Shown here piece by piece: positions 25,779-34,214 of a DNA stretch of 64,000 bases. A program made the position numbers and the translations under genes. Within the stretch, counting starts at the first letter, position 1. Every line of letters begins with the position of its first letter. Under the pieces are notes generated by a model. It worked only from the letters and a program-made list of their open reading frames with translations, had not been told where the DNA came from and made no database searches. This stretch comes from Candidatus Bathyarchaeota archaeon. GTDB lineage: Archaea > Thermoproteota > Bathyarchaeia > Bathyarchaeales > Bathycorpusculaceae. The stretch is from contig JAOZHX010000017.1 of assembly GCA_026014665.1 (NCBI GenBank), forward strand, positions 186,001-250,000. The letters run 5' to 3'.

Positions 25779-26435
25779 TTAGTGCCTTAATGGCTGGATT
25801 CCATACCAAGTCATTACTTTAGCGAGAATTGGTACTATTATGCCTAAAGCGATGCTTGGAACAAAGGACAGTATGAAGCCGTATGCGCCTGCGATTCCAA
25901 GAATTGATGTGTCAGCCCATTGTGCTTGTGCCATGTTACGTGATGGTTCGAGTGCGAAGTTGAGATTTAGGAATGTTTGGATTACTGCAGTGATTATCGC
26001 TGCCGTTAAGCCTGCGCCTAACATACGCTTAAAGTTGGTTGACCTGTTGTTGAGTGATCCAGCTATGTAACCGATGACGATGGCGTTCACGAGGTAGCCG
26101 AGCATGCTCATGTCACCGTAGAAGTTAGCGGTTCCCTGGTAATATGCTGTGTAGAGCCCAGCGCTGGCTACATAGTACATGCCTCCCATAATGAAGCCTG
26201 CTGCTCCGCCTGCCCATTTGTTCCAGAGTAAGCCAAGAATCATTGGAACACCAAGCACGATCATCTGAGCAAAGCCACTGGTTAGGATAACAGCGATTAC
26301 GTTACCTTCTCCGAGTATGTGATAGCTTCCGGTTACGTTAACATAGATTGCTAGGAAGAAGATTAGTAGCACCAGAATAATTGGTATGACTATGCCGTCG
26401 ATTAGGTCTTTGAGTTTAAATTTTTCAGTTTCCAA
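25779..26435 (-). CDS. Six-span membrane protein, ECF-transporter-S-like
   Basis: The 218-residue protein has about six hydrophobic spans, an early acidic/basic leader (E-T-E-K-F-K-L-K-D-L) and small-residue-rich helices (W-A-G-G-A-A-G-F-I-M-G-G-M-Y). This resembles substrate-binding subunits of energy-coupling-factor transporters for vitamins, but no signature allows a firm assignment and no EcfA/T genes are near. It lies 220 bp downstream of the RnfD fusion gene on the same strand, so a link to that system, such as flavin supply, is possible but unproven. Confidence 0.5.
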   Translation of the reverse strand: METEKFKLKDLIDGIVIPIILVLLIFFLAIYVNVTGSYHILGEGNVIAVILTSGFAQMIVLGVPMILGLLWNKWAGGAAGFIMGGMYYVASAGLYTAYYQGTANFYGDMSMLGYLVNAIVIGYIAGSLNNRSTNFKRMLGAGLTAAIITAVIQTFLNLNFALEPSRNMAQAQWADTSILGIAGAYGFILSFVPSIALGIIVPILAKVMTWYGIQPLRH

Positions 26436-26654
26436 TTTTTATCCCTTGACTCTATTACGTGATGGCACGTTAATAAATTTAATGCTTACCAGCTTGATGC
26501 ACCCGAACCCTTGAATAGAAAAGTCAAAATCAACCCGTAGGATGATTCAGGCCCCGTCAGTTAAGCAGTAAGATAGATGCCTGAACGAATTTTTGAGAAG
26601 GTGATGAAATAAAAACAAAACAAAAAGGAAAGAAAGGGGTTTTAAGGTTTTGAC

Positions 26655-28781
26655 TTAAGCGTTTTGTTCTGCGCGTTTCTTCTTGTTGACCGCTAGTTTG
26701 ATAACTTCTTCCTTCTTTACTTCGGTCTTTTCTAAGTCAAGACCCTCTAGCAGTTTTGCACCAACATCTGACCGCACTATCACTGTTGAGCGTCCATCTT
26801 CGCTGCCGACTGAACCAACGGATATGTCTGCGTACTTTGATGCAAAGTCTGGGCAACTTAGGCATCCGTTTTCTACTGCGGCACTGAGGTCTTTGACTGG
26901 AACCGAGCTTTCTTTGCCGTCAACGGTGACGATGAATTTGCCTTTCTTGATTTGCGTCTTTTCTGCTTTGTCCAAGTCAACGTTTAGCAGTCTTTGAATT
27001 TCGGATTTGAGTATGGGGTAGTTGAAGTCTTCGTAGCAGAACAAACCAATCAGGGTTAGTTCTAGGTCTGGGCAGTCGCTTAGCATCGCTAGCTGGATTC
27101 TTCTTGCTGCACGGATTTCGCATGGGGTGCCGACGATTGCGATTTTACGTTTGCCTTTTGCGATGAGTTCGCCGAGTTTAGACATTATTCGGACACGCAC
27201 ATATTTGGTTCCGGCTGCTTTCACGATGTCGTCGACGCTTTCTGCAACGTATGATTCTGCTAGGTAGCCTTTGCTGCGTTTAACCACGATGGCTGCGTCA
27301 AACATGCCTTTTTCCATGCCTGAAGCAAGTAGTGCTGTGACCACTCCGCCGTCTTGGCCGCTGTATTTGCCTTTTGCTGAGAACATTTCTTTGTAGACGC
27401 CGAGGTTTTCTTCCATACTGCCTGAGAGGAATGTTTGCTCTATGGTCTGTTCATCTGCTTCGCTGAGTGGGAAGTTAAGGATGTTGCTTTTGAGGTCAAT
27501 TCTTGCTGGGCAAACGTAGTTGCAGCTTCCGCATCCCGCGCAGAAGTCCGCATCAAGTGACATCAATTCTTTCATGTTGTTTTTATCGCGTGCCTGTTTG
27601 ATTAGGATTGGGCTGAGTTTGTTGCAGCAAATACGCATGCAAGCTCCGCATCTGATGCAAGCCGTGGTTTTGATCGACTCGAAAACTTTGCCTTTAGGTA
27701 GTTTTGGTTCTTCTCCGCCTTCTACTGGTTTGAGTTTGCCAATTTTGTCTAGTTTTGGTACTGTAAGGTTCATGATGATTAAGGCGAGGATTGAGCCTCC
27801 GAAGAAGTGAGCGTAAGTTTGCAACAGAATAGTTAGTACGGCTACGCCGGCGCCGAATATTGCTTGTCCCATGTAGGTTAGCGGGGTTGTTGCTGGGTCG
27901 GTTGCCATGAAGAACGCAAGGAATATCGAGCTTCCGACGAATAGGTGGAAAGCTATTCTAAGCACGGGGTCTCCACCGTAAACTGCTGATAGGATTCCTG
28001 CGAAAACCACGGTTGTCACTATGTAGGATAAGGTGATTCGCCATTTGATGTATCGGCGTGCGACAGCGAACAAAGCGATACCAGCGATGATTACTGCGAG
28101 GCTTGAAGCGCCTCCTACCCAACCGTGATACTTTTCTAAGAACAGCGTTTGGAGAACAGCGTTTTGGTTAATTGCTGGGAAATTGCCGGCTGCTATAGGC
28201 ATGGGGTTAGTGAAGCAGTATTGCATGAAAGCGCCAAACGAGGTTTCGCCTGAGTATCCAAGTGATGTGGCAAGGGTGGGGATGTCGGTTACGTGGTCAG
28301 CTGGGATAAGAACGACGAAAAGCAAAGGAAGCAAGACAAGGAGTTTTGCGGCTGCCGCGGGGTTAACGAATTTCCTGCCAGCTAGGCCTTGAAGCTTCTT
28401 GAATAGCACCATACCGATGAGGGTAATAAGTGCAACCCAACTAAAGCAAGCAGGGGCTTCCAGCGGTGCTACTTCAGTCACCATCATTGAGGGAACCCCC
28501 AACGAGTATGAAAGAGTAACGATTAAGCCAAAGACGGCTGCAGAGGCGGTGTTGAGGGGGCTGTCTGACGCCACCTTGAAGAGTAAGGCATCAACGCCTA
28601 CCGCTATTCCGACAGCTATGAGTGCGCATACTCCTACCGTTACGCCGAGGTTCCAGCCAGATGGAGTTGTAACTTGCGACCAGAGAGCTCCTGTGACAAT
28701 TGTTATGGCGAGAAGTGCAATGAATGTGTAGAGCATAAGTCTGTCTTTAGTCATCGTGGAATATTCTTTAGGTTTAGACAT
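26655..28781 (-). CDS. RnfD/NqrB - RnfC-type ferredoxin - FrhB fusion protein
   Basis: One 708-residue chain carries three modules. Residues 15-345 form an RnfD/NqrB-like membrane domain of about ten spans, with F-M-A-T-D-P-A-T-T-P-L-T near 291-302. Residues 375-424 hold two [4Fe-4S] sites (C-I-R-C-G-A-C-M-R-I-C and C-A-G-C-G-S-C-N-Y-V-C-P) spaced as in RnfC. Residues 455-690 match FrhB/FdhB F420-binding subunits (K-Y-S-G-Q-D-G-G-V-V, then V-G-T-P-C-E-I). In known complexes these parts are separate proteins. The layout suggests electron flow between F420 or ferredoxin and a membrane flavin, perhaps with ion transport; that is inference. I could not settle by eye whether the threonine for covalent FMN is kept. 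No other Rnf subunit gene lies nearby. Confidence 0.85.
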   Translation of the reverse strand: MSKPKEYSTMTKDRLMLYTFIALLAITIVTGALWSQVTTPSGWNLGVTVGVCALIAVGIAVGVDALLFKVASDSPLNTASAAVFGLIVTLSYSLGVPSMMVTEVAPLEAPACFSWVALITLIGMVLFKKLQGLAGRKFVNPAAAAKLLVLLPLLFVVLIPADHVTDIPTLATSLGYSGETSFGAFMQYCFTNPMPIAAGNFPAINQNAVLQTLFLEKYHGWVGGASSLAVIIAGIALFAVARRYIKWRITLSYIVTTVVFAGILSAVYGGDPVLRIAFHLFVGSSIFLAFFMATDPATTPLTYMGQAIFGAGVAVLTILLQTYAHFFGGSILALIIMNLTVPKLDKIGKLKPVEGGEEPKLPKGKVFESIKTTACIRCGACMRICCNKLSPILIKQARDKNNMKELMSLDADFCAGCGSCNYVCPARIDLKSNILNFPLSEADEQTIEQTFLSGSMEENLGVYKEMFSAKGKYSGQDGGVVTALLASGMEKGMFDAAIVVKRSKGYLAESYVAESVDDIVKAAGTKYVRVRIMSKLGELIAKGKRKIAIVGTPCEIRAARRIQLAMLSDCPDLELTLIGLFCYEDFNYPILKSEIQRLLNVDLDKAEKTQIKKGKFIVTVDGKESSVPVKDLSAAVENGCLSCPDFASKYADISVGSVGSEDGRSTVIVRSDVGAKLLEGLDLEKTEVKKEEVIKLAVNKKKRAEQNA

Positions 28782-28800
28782 TCTTTTTCCAATCTCCTTG

Positions 28801-28940
28801 ATTCTGCTTTCAAATTAGGGCTGGTTAGTTTAATAAGACTTTCCCAAAGCCTAATGCATGCTCCATAATAATGCAGCAGATTAGCCGAGAACAGCAGAAT
28901 TCTGCTTTTACTCATCAAGAGCTGAAATAACAGTGAAAGC
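28801..28940. promoter_or_regulatory. Repeated ATTCTGCTTT sites in a divergent promoter region
   Basis: ATTCTGCTTT occurs at 28801-28810 and again at 28899-28908. The second copy is half of a 14-bp perfect palindrome, AGCAGAATTCTGCT (28893-28906). A related inverted site, GAAAGCAGAG, lies near 28933. The region separates the fusion gene (leftward, with a TATA-like TTATTAAA) from the membrane-tethered regulator gene (rightward). Confidence 0.5.
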
Positions 28941-29000
28941 AGAGCAAACTTAATACACGCAAACCATAACCAGATATTTTAACAGCGAGATGCAGTGACT

Positions 29001-29459
29001 ATGACAAGGGCTGACAATGAGGAACTGCAAGGAACCACCCTAGACGTGTATTTGTATGCAATAAAAAAAGGCAAGCCTATCGGTCCCCGCGACGTGATGA
29101 AGGTCATCAACCTCAGCAGCCCCAGCGTGGCTTATCGGCACCTGCAAAAACTTGAGGATTTAGGGCTCTTACAAAAAAATGAGTACGGAGAGTATTTACT
29201 GAAAAACAGGGCGCATGTTCGAGGGTTCTCCTGGCTGGGCAAACGTTTGGTACCAAAGATGTGGCTCTACTCTATACTCTTCCTAGCCATTCTAATCCTG
29301 GAGGCCGTTATTTTGCTGATTCACTTTTCTGTTGAAACTTACGAGTTTAAAGTTTTCTTTTTGCTTCTCATGCTTGTCACCAGTTTGGCGCTGGTGGTTT
29401 TCACCGTTGAGGGAATTCTTATGGGTAGGCGTAAACACGGCAACAGGACAGAAGGATAA
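29001..29459 (+). CDS. Membrane-tethered winged-helix regulator
   Basis: The 152-residue protein begins with a DNA-binding winged helix (about residues 12-70: I-G-P-R-D-V-M-K-V-I-N-L-S-S-P-S-V-A-Y-R-H-L-Q-K-L-E) and ends with two membrane spans (about 89-111 and 118-140). This is a one-component regulator fixed to the membrane. It is divergent from the RnfD/FrhB fusion gene, and repeated sites lie between them. The ATG is preferred; a GTG lies two codons upstream. Confidence 0.8.
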   Translation: MTRADNEELQGTTLDVYLYAIKKGKPIGPRDVMKVINLSSPSVAYRHLQKLEDLGLLQKNEYGEYLLKNRAHVRGFSWLGKRLVPKMWLYSILFLAILILEAVILLIHFSVETYEFKVFFLLLMLVTSLALVVFTVEGILMGRRKHGNRTEG

Positions 29460-29604
29460 AAGTTTGCTGAAAGAACCGAGTATTTTGGGCAAGGATACAA
29501 AGAATGCGGTGGCTTCCTGCACTTATCCCGCTCGGCATAAATCTCGATAGCTTTCAGTAAGTTTTATATCACCTTTGCGAATCTTTAATTGAACTGTGAT
29601 TTAA

Positions 29605-30711
29605 ATGACTCCAAATAAGCCACCATTGTACATGGTTGTTTGGCGGTGTACAAGGAACTGTGTTGGCAATTGCATGTACTGCAGCTATACTAAAGAATAC
29701 GCCAAAGATCAAGAGCTAAGTACCACAGAAGCCAAACACATGGTTGATGAAATTCACGATTTTGGCGCACAATGGTTTGGCATCAGCGGTGGAGAACCAC
29801 TTGTTCGAAAGGATGTTTTTGATGTTATCGCCTATGCTGAGAAAGAGTATGGCATGAAAGTCAGCCTCATAACCAGCGGCTTTATGTGGAATGAAGAATT
29901 ATTCAACAAACTCCACAAGTACGAAGTTCATACAGCAATCAGCATCGATGGTAACGAAGAATCAAACGAAATCATCAGGCGCAAAGGCAGCTACGCCAAA
30001 GCAGTTAACGCCATGAAGAAACTTGGCAGCGTAGGCTTACTCGACTGCTTAGTCACAACCATGACTAAGTATAACATTAAACACATGGCGCACCCAGCCG
30101 CGTTGGCGGAGGAGCATAAAGCCCGCATGATTGTCTACCACAACCTCGTCCCCGTGGGTAGAGCAAGCAGCAACATGCCTGACCTAGCCCCTACACCCGA
30201 ACAATATGAGGAAGCTTTCAACGAGATATACGATATCCAGCGCAAACTCTACGGCAAAGTGAAAGTCAACGTTTACTCACCCTTCTACGCTCGCATCGTC
30301 CGCCAGAAAAACCCCGTGGACTTCTGGGACTGGTACCACGAAGGCTACCTTGGCAGATGCACCATCGGCGGCAACTACATCGGCATAACCGAAAACGGCG
30401 ACTACCGCAGCTGCGGCTTCCATGAAGGCTACCGCGTTGGCAACGTAAAGGATAAAAAACTTAGCCAAGCATGGGATGAACTGCAACACAGCGAACTGCA
30501 CCTGAAACTACGCGACAAAAGCAACATCAAGGGAAGATGCGGAATCTGCGAATACCGAGAAATATGCGGCGGATGCCGAACGCGAGCAGAATACTACACT
30601 GGCGATTTGTTTGAATCTGATCCAGCGTGCAACTATATACCCAAAGCCTTGCGTGAAGACCCAAAACTTCTTGAAAAAATGCGTAAAGACCCCCTTGCCA
30701 TAAAACAGTAA
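29605..30711 (+). CDS. Radical SAM/SPASM protein (AhbC/AhbD/NirJ-like group)
   Basis: The 368-residue protein has the cluster motif C-V-G-N-C-M-Y-C-S-Y near residue 19, preceded by W-R-C-T-R-N, then G-I-S-G-G-E-P, and ends in a SPASM-type Cys cluster (R-C-G-I-C-E-Y-R-E-I-C-G-G-C-R-T-R-A, with further Cys before and after). The W-R-C-T-R-x-C opening and this tail resemble enzymes of the alternative heme pathway and NirJ, as well as peptide-modifying enzymes. Without neighbours of either pathway the substrate cannot be named. The gene stands alone, with its ATG about 40 bp after a T/A-rich promoter-like stretch. Confidence 0.8.
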   Translation: MTPNKPPLYMVVWRCTRNCVGNCMYCSYTKEYAKDQELSTTEAKHMVDEIHDFGAQWFGISGGEPLVRKDVFDVIAYAEKEYGMKVSLITSGFMWNEELFNKLHKYEVHTAISIDGNEESNEIIRRKGSYAKAVNAMKKLGSVGLLDCLVTTMTKYNIKHMAHPAALAEEHKARMIVYHNLVPVGRASSNMPDLAPTPEQYEEAFNEIYDIQRKLYGKVKVNVYSPFYARIVRQKNPVDFWDWYHEGYLGRCTIGGNYIGITENGDYRSCGFHEGYRVGNVKDKKLSQAWDELQHSELHLKLRDKSNIKGRCGICEYREICGGCRTRAEYYTGDLFESDPACNYIPKALREDPKLLEKMRKDPLAIKQ

Positions 30712-30770
30712 CCAACCTATCGCCATCCAGCCACCTGTCCAATCAACCTCGCTCTCTGCAAGCATGAGTG

Positions 30771-30790
30771 TATATAATAGGGGCTATAAC
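30771..30790 (+). promoter_or_regulatory. TATA/GGGGCTATA element, copy C
   Basis: TATATAATAGGGGCTATAAC lies between the two radical SAM genes and points to the second, whose start is about 180 bp away. That gene also has a nearer TATA box, CTATATAAT at 30915-30923. Confidence 0.4.
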
Positions 30791-30967
30791 TCCGCAGGAA
30801 GCACAATAAACTAAAAGTGAGCCCTAAACCAAAAAATCGCAAAAATCCCTACGAAGGGTCCAAAAATCTCTGCTAACGATATTCTTTTTCCCTTTTTTGG
30901 CCCCCTTGAGAAAACTATATAATGCGTTTTAACGTCTAACCACTCACTACAAAAGGCGAACCTTGCA

Positions 30968-32353
30968 TTGAAAATTACTCTTATCAACCCCCCATACCCA
31001 CCGAACGTACATTCACACCCACCCTTCATCCCACTCGGCCTAGCATACTTGGGCGCAGTTGCCGAAAAAGAAGGCCATGAAGTCACCGTTATAGACTGCC
31101 AAGCTGAAAAACTCACCAGCGACCTTTTTCGCAAACGCATAAGCAAACAAAACCCAGAAGTCATCGGCGTAACTGCAACCACACTGCTCTATAAATCAGC
31201 CATGAACCTCATCAACATCGCCAGAGAAGTCCATCCAAACGCCACGACCATGCTTGGAGGAAGCCACGGTACCTTCTGGGACGAAAACGCCCTCAAAGAA
31301 TACCCAAGTCTAGACATCGTTGTCCGCCGAGAAGGCGAAACAACCTTCATCGAACTCCTCCGAAAACTCCAAAATAACGAAACCCTAAACAACGTACTGG
31401 GTATAACTTTTCGTCAAAAAAACGGTGCCATCAACCGCACACCCGACAGGCCACTTATCCAAGACCTCGACAGTTTGCCTTTTCCAGCCCACCACCTCCT
31501 GCCACTGGAAAACCTCAAACGCATGGGCAAAATCCTCTTCCCCCTCATAACCAGCCGTGGATGCGTGTACTGGTGTGATTTCTGCAGTACTGTACGCATG
31601 TTCGGTAGAGGATATCGATGGCGCAGCGCCAAAAACGTAGTCGATGAAATGCAACTCATCCATGATAAGTATGGTGTAAACCAAGTCACGTTCTACGATG
31701 ACGCCTTCACAGTCAACCGTGACAGAGTCCTCCAGATTTGCCAAGAACTCCACAACCGAAAACTAGACATGATATGGGACTGTGGTACACGTGTAGACAT
31801 GGTTGACCGGGAACTCCTCCAAATTATGCGTGATGCTGGATGCATAGCTGTTTGGCTTGGCGTGGAATCAGGCTCCGAAGTCATCTTAGGAAAGATGAAC
31901 AAAAGCATAAAGCTGGAGCAAACCCGTTTAGCCTACAAGACAGCCCATCAAGTTGGATTGATGACTATTGCAAATGTCGTGTTAGGCTTCCCCGGAGAAA
32001 CCGAAGAAACCGCTAAAGCAACCATCCGCTTCGTTAAAGAACTCAACCCCGACGATGTGGGCTTCTACGTTGCCACACCTTACCCTGGAACACCTATGTA
32101 CGATCAAGTCATAAAAAACGGTTGGCTACGCATCACCGACTTCGATAAATACGACACGGCAGGACCAACCTTTGAAACGCCTCAACTCAGCATGGAAAAA
32201 CTCGCCGAGATTCGGTATAAAGCCTACCAACAATTCTATCTGCGACCAGGCTACATTTTCAAAATGATGCGTAAAGGCGGAACATACGGAATTTCAGCGG
32301 TCAAAACCTCAGCCGCTTACGCCCTGAGAGCTCTGCACATTAAACTCTCTTAA
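30968..32353 (+). CDS. B12-binding domain radical SAM protein
   Basis: The 461-residue protein starts with a cobalamin-binding Rossmann domain (L-I-N-P-P-Y-P, I-P-L-G-L-A-Y-L-G-A, then G-G-S-H-G-T) of about 140 residues. The radical SAM core follows, with T-S-R-G-C-V-Y-W-C-D-F-C-S-T, and later L-G-V-E-S-G-S and V-L-G-F-P-G-E-T. This class methylates unreactive carbon or forms rings in lipids and tetrapyrroles. A TTG start is used, with AAGGCGA 10 bases upstream; its TATA box is at 30915-30923. The coding strand is markedly C-rich. It overlaps the convergent DUF1616-like gene by 45 bp. Confidence 0.88.
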   Translation: MKITLINPPYPPNVHSHPPFIPLGLAYLGAVAEKEGHEVTVIDCQAEKLTSDLFRKRISKQNPEVIGVTATTLLYKSAMNLINIAREVHPNATTMLGGSHGTFWDENALKEYPSLDIVVRREGETTFIELLRKLQNNETLNNVLGITFRQKNGAINRTPDRPLIQDLDSLPFPAHHLLPLENLKRMGKILFPLITSRGCVYWCDFCSTVRMFGRGYRWRSAKNVVDEMQLIHDKYGVNQVTFYDDAFTVNRDRVLQICQELHNRKLDMIWDCGTRVDMVDRELLQIMRDAGCIAVWLGVESGSEVILGKMNKSIKLEQTRLAYKTAHQVGLMTIANVVLGFPGETEETAKATIRFVKELNPDDVGFYVATPYPGTPMYDQVIKNGWLRITDFDKYDTAGPTFETPQLSMEKLAEIRYKAYQQFYLRPGYIFKMMRKGGTYGISAVKTSAAYALRALHIKLS

Positions 32354-32716
32354 CTTTCTTACGAACGCAATTGCCCCAAAAACCAACACTAAAACAGAAA
32401 GCGAAACAGTGATCGATGCAAACGTAATTTTAATTGGCGACAAACTTAAGAATAAACCAACCAGCCCTTCCAAACCAAAGCTTAAGGCAACCGACAACAC
32501 TAACTCCTCAATGATGTCAAGCTTGTTTTTACCCCTAAACAGTATGTTAACCAAGCAATAACCGGGCAAGAAAGCCACAAAGATGAATGCCAAAACAACC
32601 CGTATTCCCGCAAACCAAGAATCAGATGGGATAAAAATAGTTGCAACTAAAGTTATAGCGGTAAAAGCAAGAATAATTCCAAACCAAAAGAGCGGTTTCA
32701 GGTTTTTTACACTCAA
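32309..32716 (-). CDS. DUF1616-like membrane protein
   Basis: The 135-residue protein has four hydrophobic spans and the typical stretch F-L-P-G-Y-C-L-V, then I-I-E-E-L-V-L-S-V-A-L-S of archaeal DUF1616 proteins. It is shorter than the usual members (about 300), covering only the membrane part. A TTG start is inferred. The gene lies 24 bp after mtrH on the same strand. Its last 15 codons overlap the end of the radical SAM gene on the other strand. Confidence 0.65.
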   Translation of the reverse strand: MSVKNLKPLFWFGIILAFTAITLVATIFIPSDSWFAGIRVVLAFIFVAFLPGYCLVNILFRGKNKLDIIEELVLSVALSFGLEGLVGLFLSLSPIKITFASITVSLSVLVLVFGAIAFVRKLREFNVQSSQGVSG

Positions 32717-32740
32717 AAAATAAAAAATAAGGAAGGGGGT

Positions 32741-33652
32741 TTACATGAACATCTTGTAGATTGGATGAGTCTCTTCTATGGGTCTTGTGCCTAAGTCGCC
32801 TGCGGCAGATGCAACATATGCGTCAGTGACTGCAACGGCGGGGAACACCCATTCTGCTTGCTCGGCGGGGCCGATCATGAGCCAGTTTGCTCCTGCGGTT
32901 TGCATGATTGCGTTGGTGGCAGTTACGCATCCTTTGCGGAATTCTTTGGCGATGTTTGCTTTGACCCAACCCATGGTTGTTACAACGTTTCCGCTGCCTA
33001 AACCGACGGGGTGACCATACTTTTCTTTCATGATTGGTATGGTTCTGACGGCTGTTCCCATGTCAGGGGCGAATGCTGGGATTGCAGTGTCGATGAGCGG
33101 TTTGGTGATTCCACCTTTTTCTGCTAATGCAAGGGCTTCAACGATAACCTTCATTTTCCCTTCCAAGGTGGTATCCTTAGGATCATCAGCTAGAACAATG
33201 GACATTTTGATGCCGCTTTCTTTGAGGTTTGCTAACTCGGCATCAGTCACTCCTTTGTATACCGAGTTATAGAAGCATCGATCCTGCAGACCCATCTTCT
33301 TTGCCATCGTTGCTGCTGCCATGCGTGTCTTTGGGCTCATCGCGTCGAGCATAAGCGGTGCTTCACTGTGCTTTGCAACGAAGTCTATGTACTTTTCGAA
33401 CGCCAACTCGGTTGTGCCAACGATGTCAAAAGCGAAGGGTACGCCAGTTATGTCGCTTTGAGTTTGCATCGTGTTAATGATTTGTTCTGCAACGTTTGCA
33501 TCGAAAATGCCTTTGTTTGCATCCGAAACCATCTTTTGACCTAGCCAAAAGATAGAGCCGATTAAGAATGTGGGTAATTCTCCTGGCTGACCGCCGACTT
33601 TCACTCTTCCAATTTCATAGATTTTTTGTTCTGTATTGAATTTAAAGGACAT
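32741..33652 (-). CDS. mtrH: MtrH-family methyltransferase
   Basis: The 303-residue TIM barrel belongs to the MtrH family, which moves methyl groups between a corrinoid protein and tetrahydromethanopterin or tetrahydrofolate. Family features include G-R-V-K-V-G-G-Q-P-G-E near the start, F-A-F-D-I-V-G-T-T-E, L-M-L-D-A-M-S, and G-L-G-S-G-N-V. No other Mtr subunit is encoded here, so it is not part of the sodium-pumping methanogen complex. It begins 19 bp after the corrinoid protein gene and is surely its partner. Confidence 0.93.
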   Translation of the reverse strand: MSFKFNTEQKIYEIGRVKVGGQPGELPTFLIGSIFWLGQKMVSDANKGIFDANVAEQIINTMQTQSDITGVPFAFDIVGTTELAFEKYIDFVAKHSEAPLMLDAMSPKTRMAAATMAKKMGLQDRCFYNSVYKGVTDAELANLKESGIKMSIVLADDPKDTTLEGKMKVIVEALALAEKGGITKPLIDTAIPAFAPDMGTAVRTIPIMKEKYGHPVGLGSGNVVTTMGWVKANIAKEFRKGCVTATNAIMQTAGANWLMIGPAEQAEWVFPAVAVTDAYVASAAGDLGTRPIEETHPIYKMFM

Positions 33653-33671
33653 TTTTCCTCATCTGATGGAC

Positions 33672-34100
33672 TTATTTTAATCCTATTGCTCTCTTTGCGA
33701 GTTCGGGTGCTTCTTCTTTGTTTTTGCCAAAGAGCGCGCCCATCGTGTCAGCGTCTTCTTTCTTTACTGCCGCGCCGCCCATGATGATTGCAATTTTACC
33801 TTTTAGACCTGCGGCTTTTAGGGCTTCGTCAAGTTTTGGTAGGTTGTTCTTTGCTGGAACTGTGTTTACAGAGATGGCGATGAGGTTTGCGTTGGTTTCT
33901 TTTGCTTTGTCCACGAAAACTTGAGGGGCGACGCTTTTGCCGACGTCAATGGTTTTCCAGCCTGCGCGTTTCAGGGAGCGGCGGACTGCTTCTTTTGCTG
34001 TGTCATGCATGTCTGGTTCGATATTGCCGATGACGACAACGCCGATTGGATTCTCTGGTTCTGGAGGCTCTTTTTCCATCATAGATTTAAGCCACGACAT
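33672..34100 (-). CDS. Corrinoid (B12-binding) methyl carrier, cap-less
   Basis: The 142-residue protein is a lone B12-binding Rossmann domain. The lower-ligand motif reads D-M-H-D-T-A near residue 31, that is DXHXXG with the glycine changed to alanine; S-V-N and M-G-G-A follow in the places of the SXL and GG motifs. Typical MtbC/MtaC-type carriers are about 210 residues because of a helical cap domain, which is absent here. Together with MtrH it would carry a methyl group to a pterin. No substrate-specific methyltransferase is next to it. The ATG has GGTG at five bases. Confidence 0.88.
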   Translation of the reverse strand: MSWLKSMMEKEPPEPENPIGVVVIGNIEPDMHDTAKEAVRRSLKRAGWKTIDVGKSVAPQVFVDKAKETNANLIAISVNTVPAKNNLPKLDEALKAAGLKGKIAIIMGGAAVKKEDADTMGALFGKNKEEAPELAKRAIGLK

Positions 34101-34131
34101 TTAAACACCTTTTTTCCTTTTTTATTACTCT

Positions 34132-34182
34132 GGGCTTTTATACTCGAAATTCATATTTAAGCTTTGACTAATAATTTGTCAA
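34132..34182. promoter_or_regulatory. Divergent promoter region of corrinoid/mtrH and GT-C genes
   Basis: On the minus strand GTATAAAAG (about 34144-34136) is a good TATA box, predicting a start near 34113 for the corrinoid protein gene. An inverted repeat TTGAC-N9-GTCAA (34164-34182), part of a longer imperfect AGCTT...AAGCT dyad, lies just upstream and could bind a regulator for both directions. Confidence 0.5.
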
Positions 34183-34214
34183 GCTAAAGCATAAAACATC
34201 AAGCGGGAAAACGA

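Noticed and set aside
26655..28781. Fusion protein as an assembly join of two genes
   Set aside because: The linkers between the modules are ordinary coding sequence in one frame and the FeS part has RnfC-type spacing next to RnfD, so a true fusion is more likely; a check of reads is still listed.
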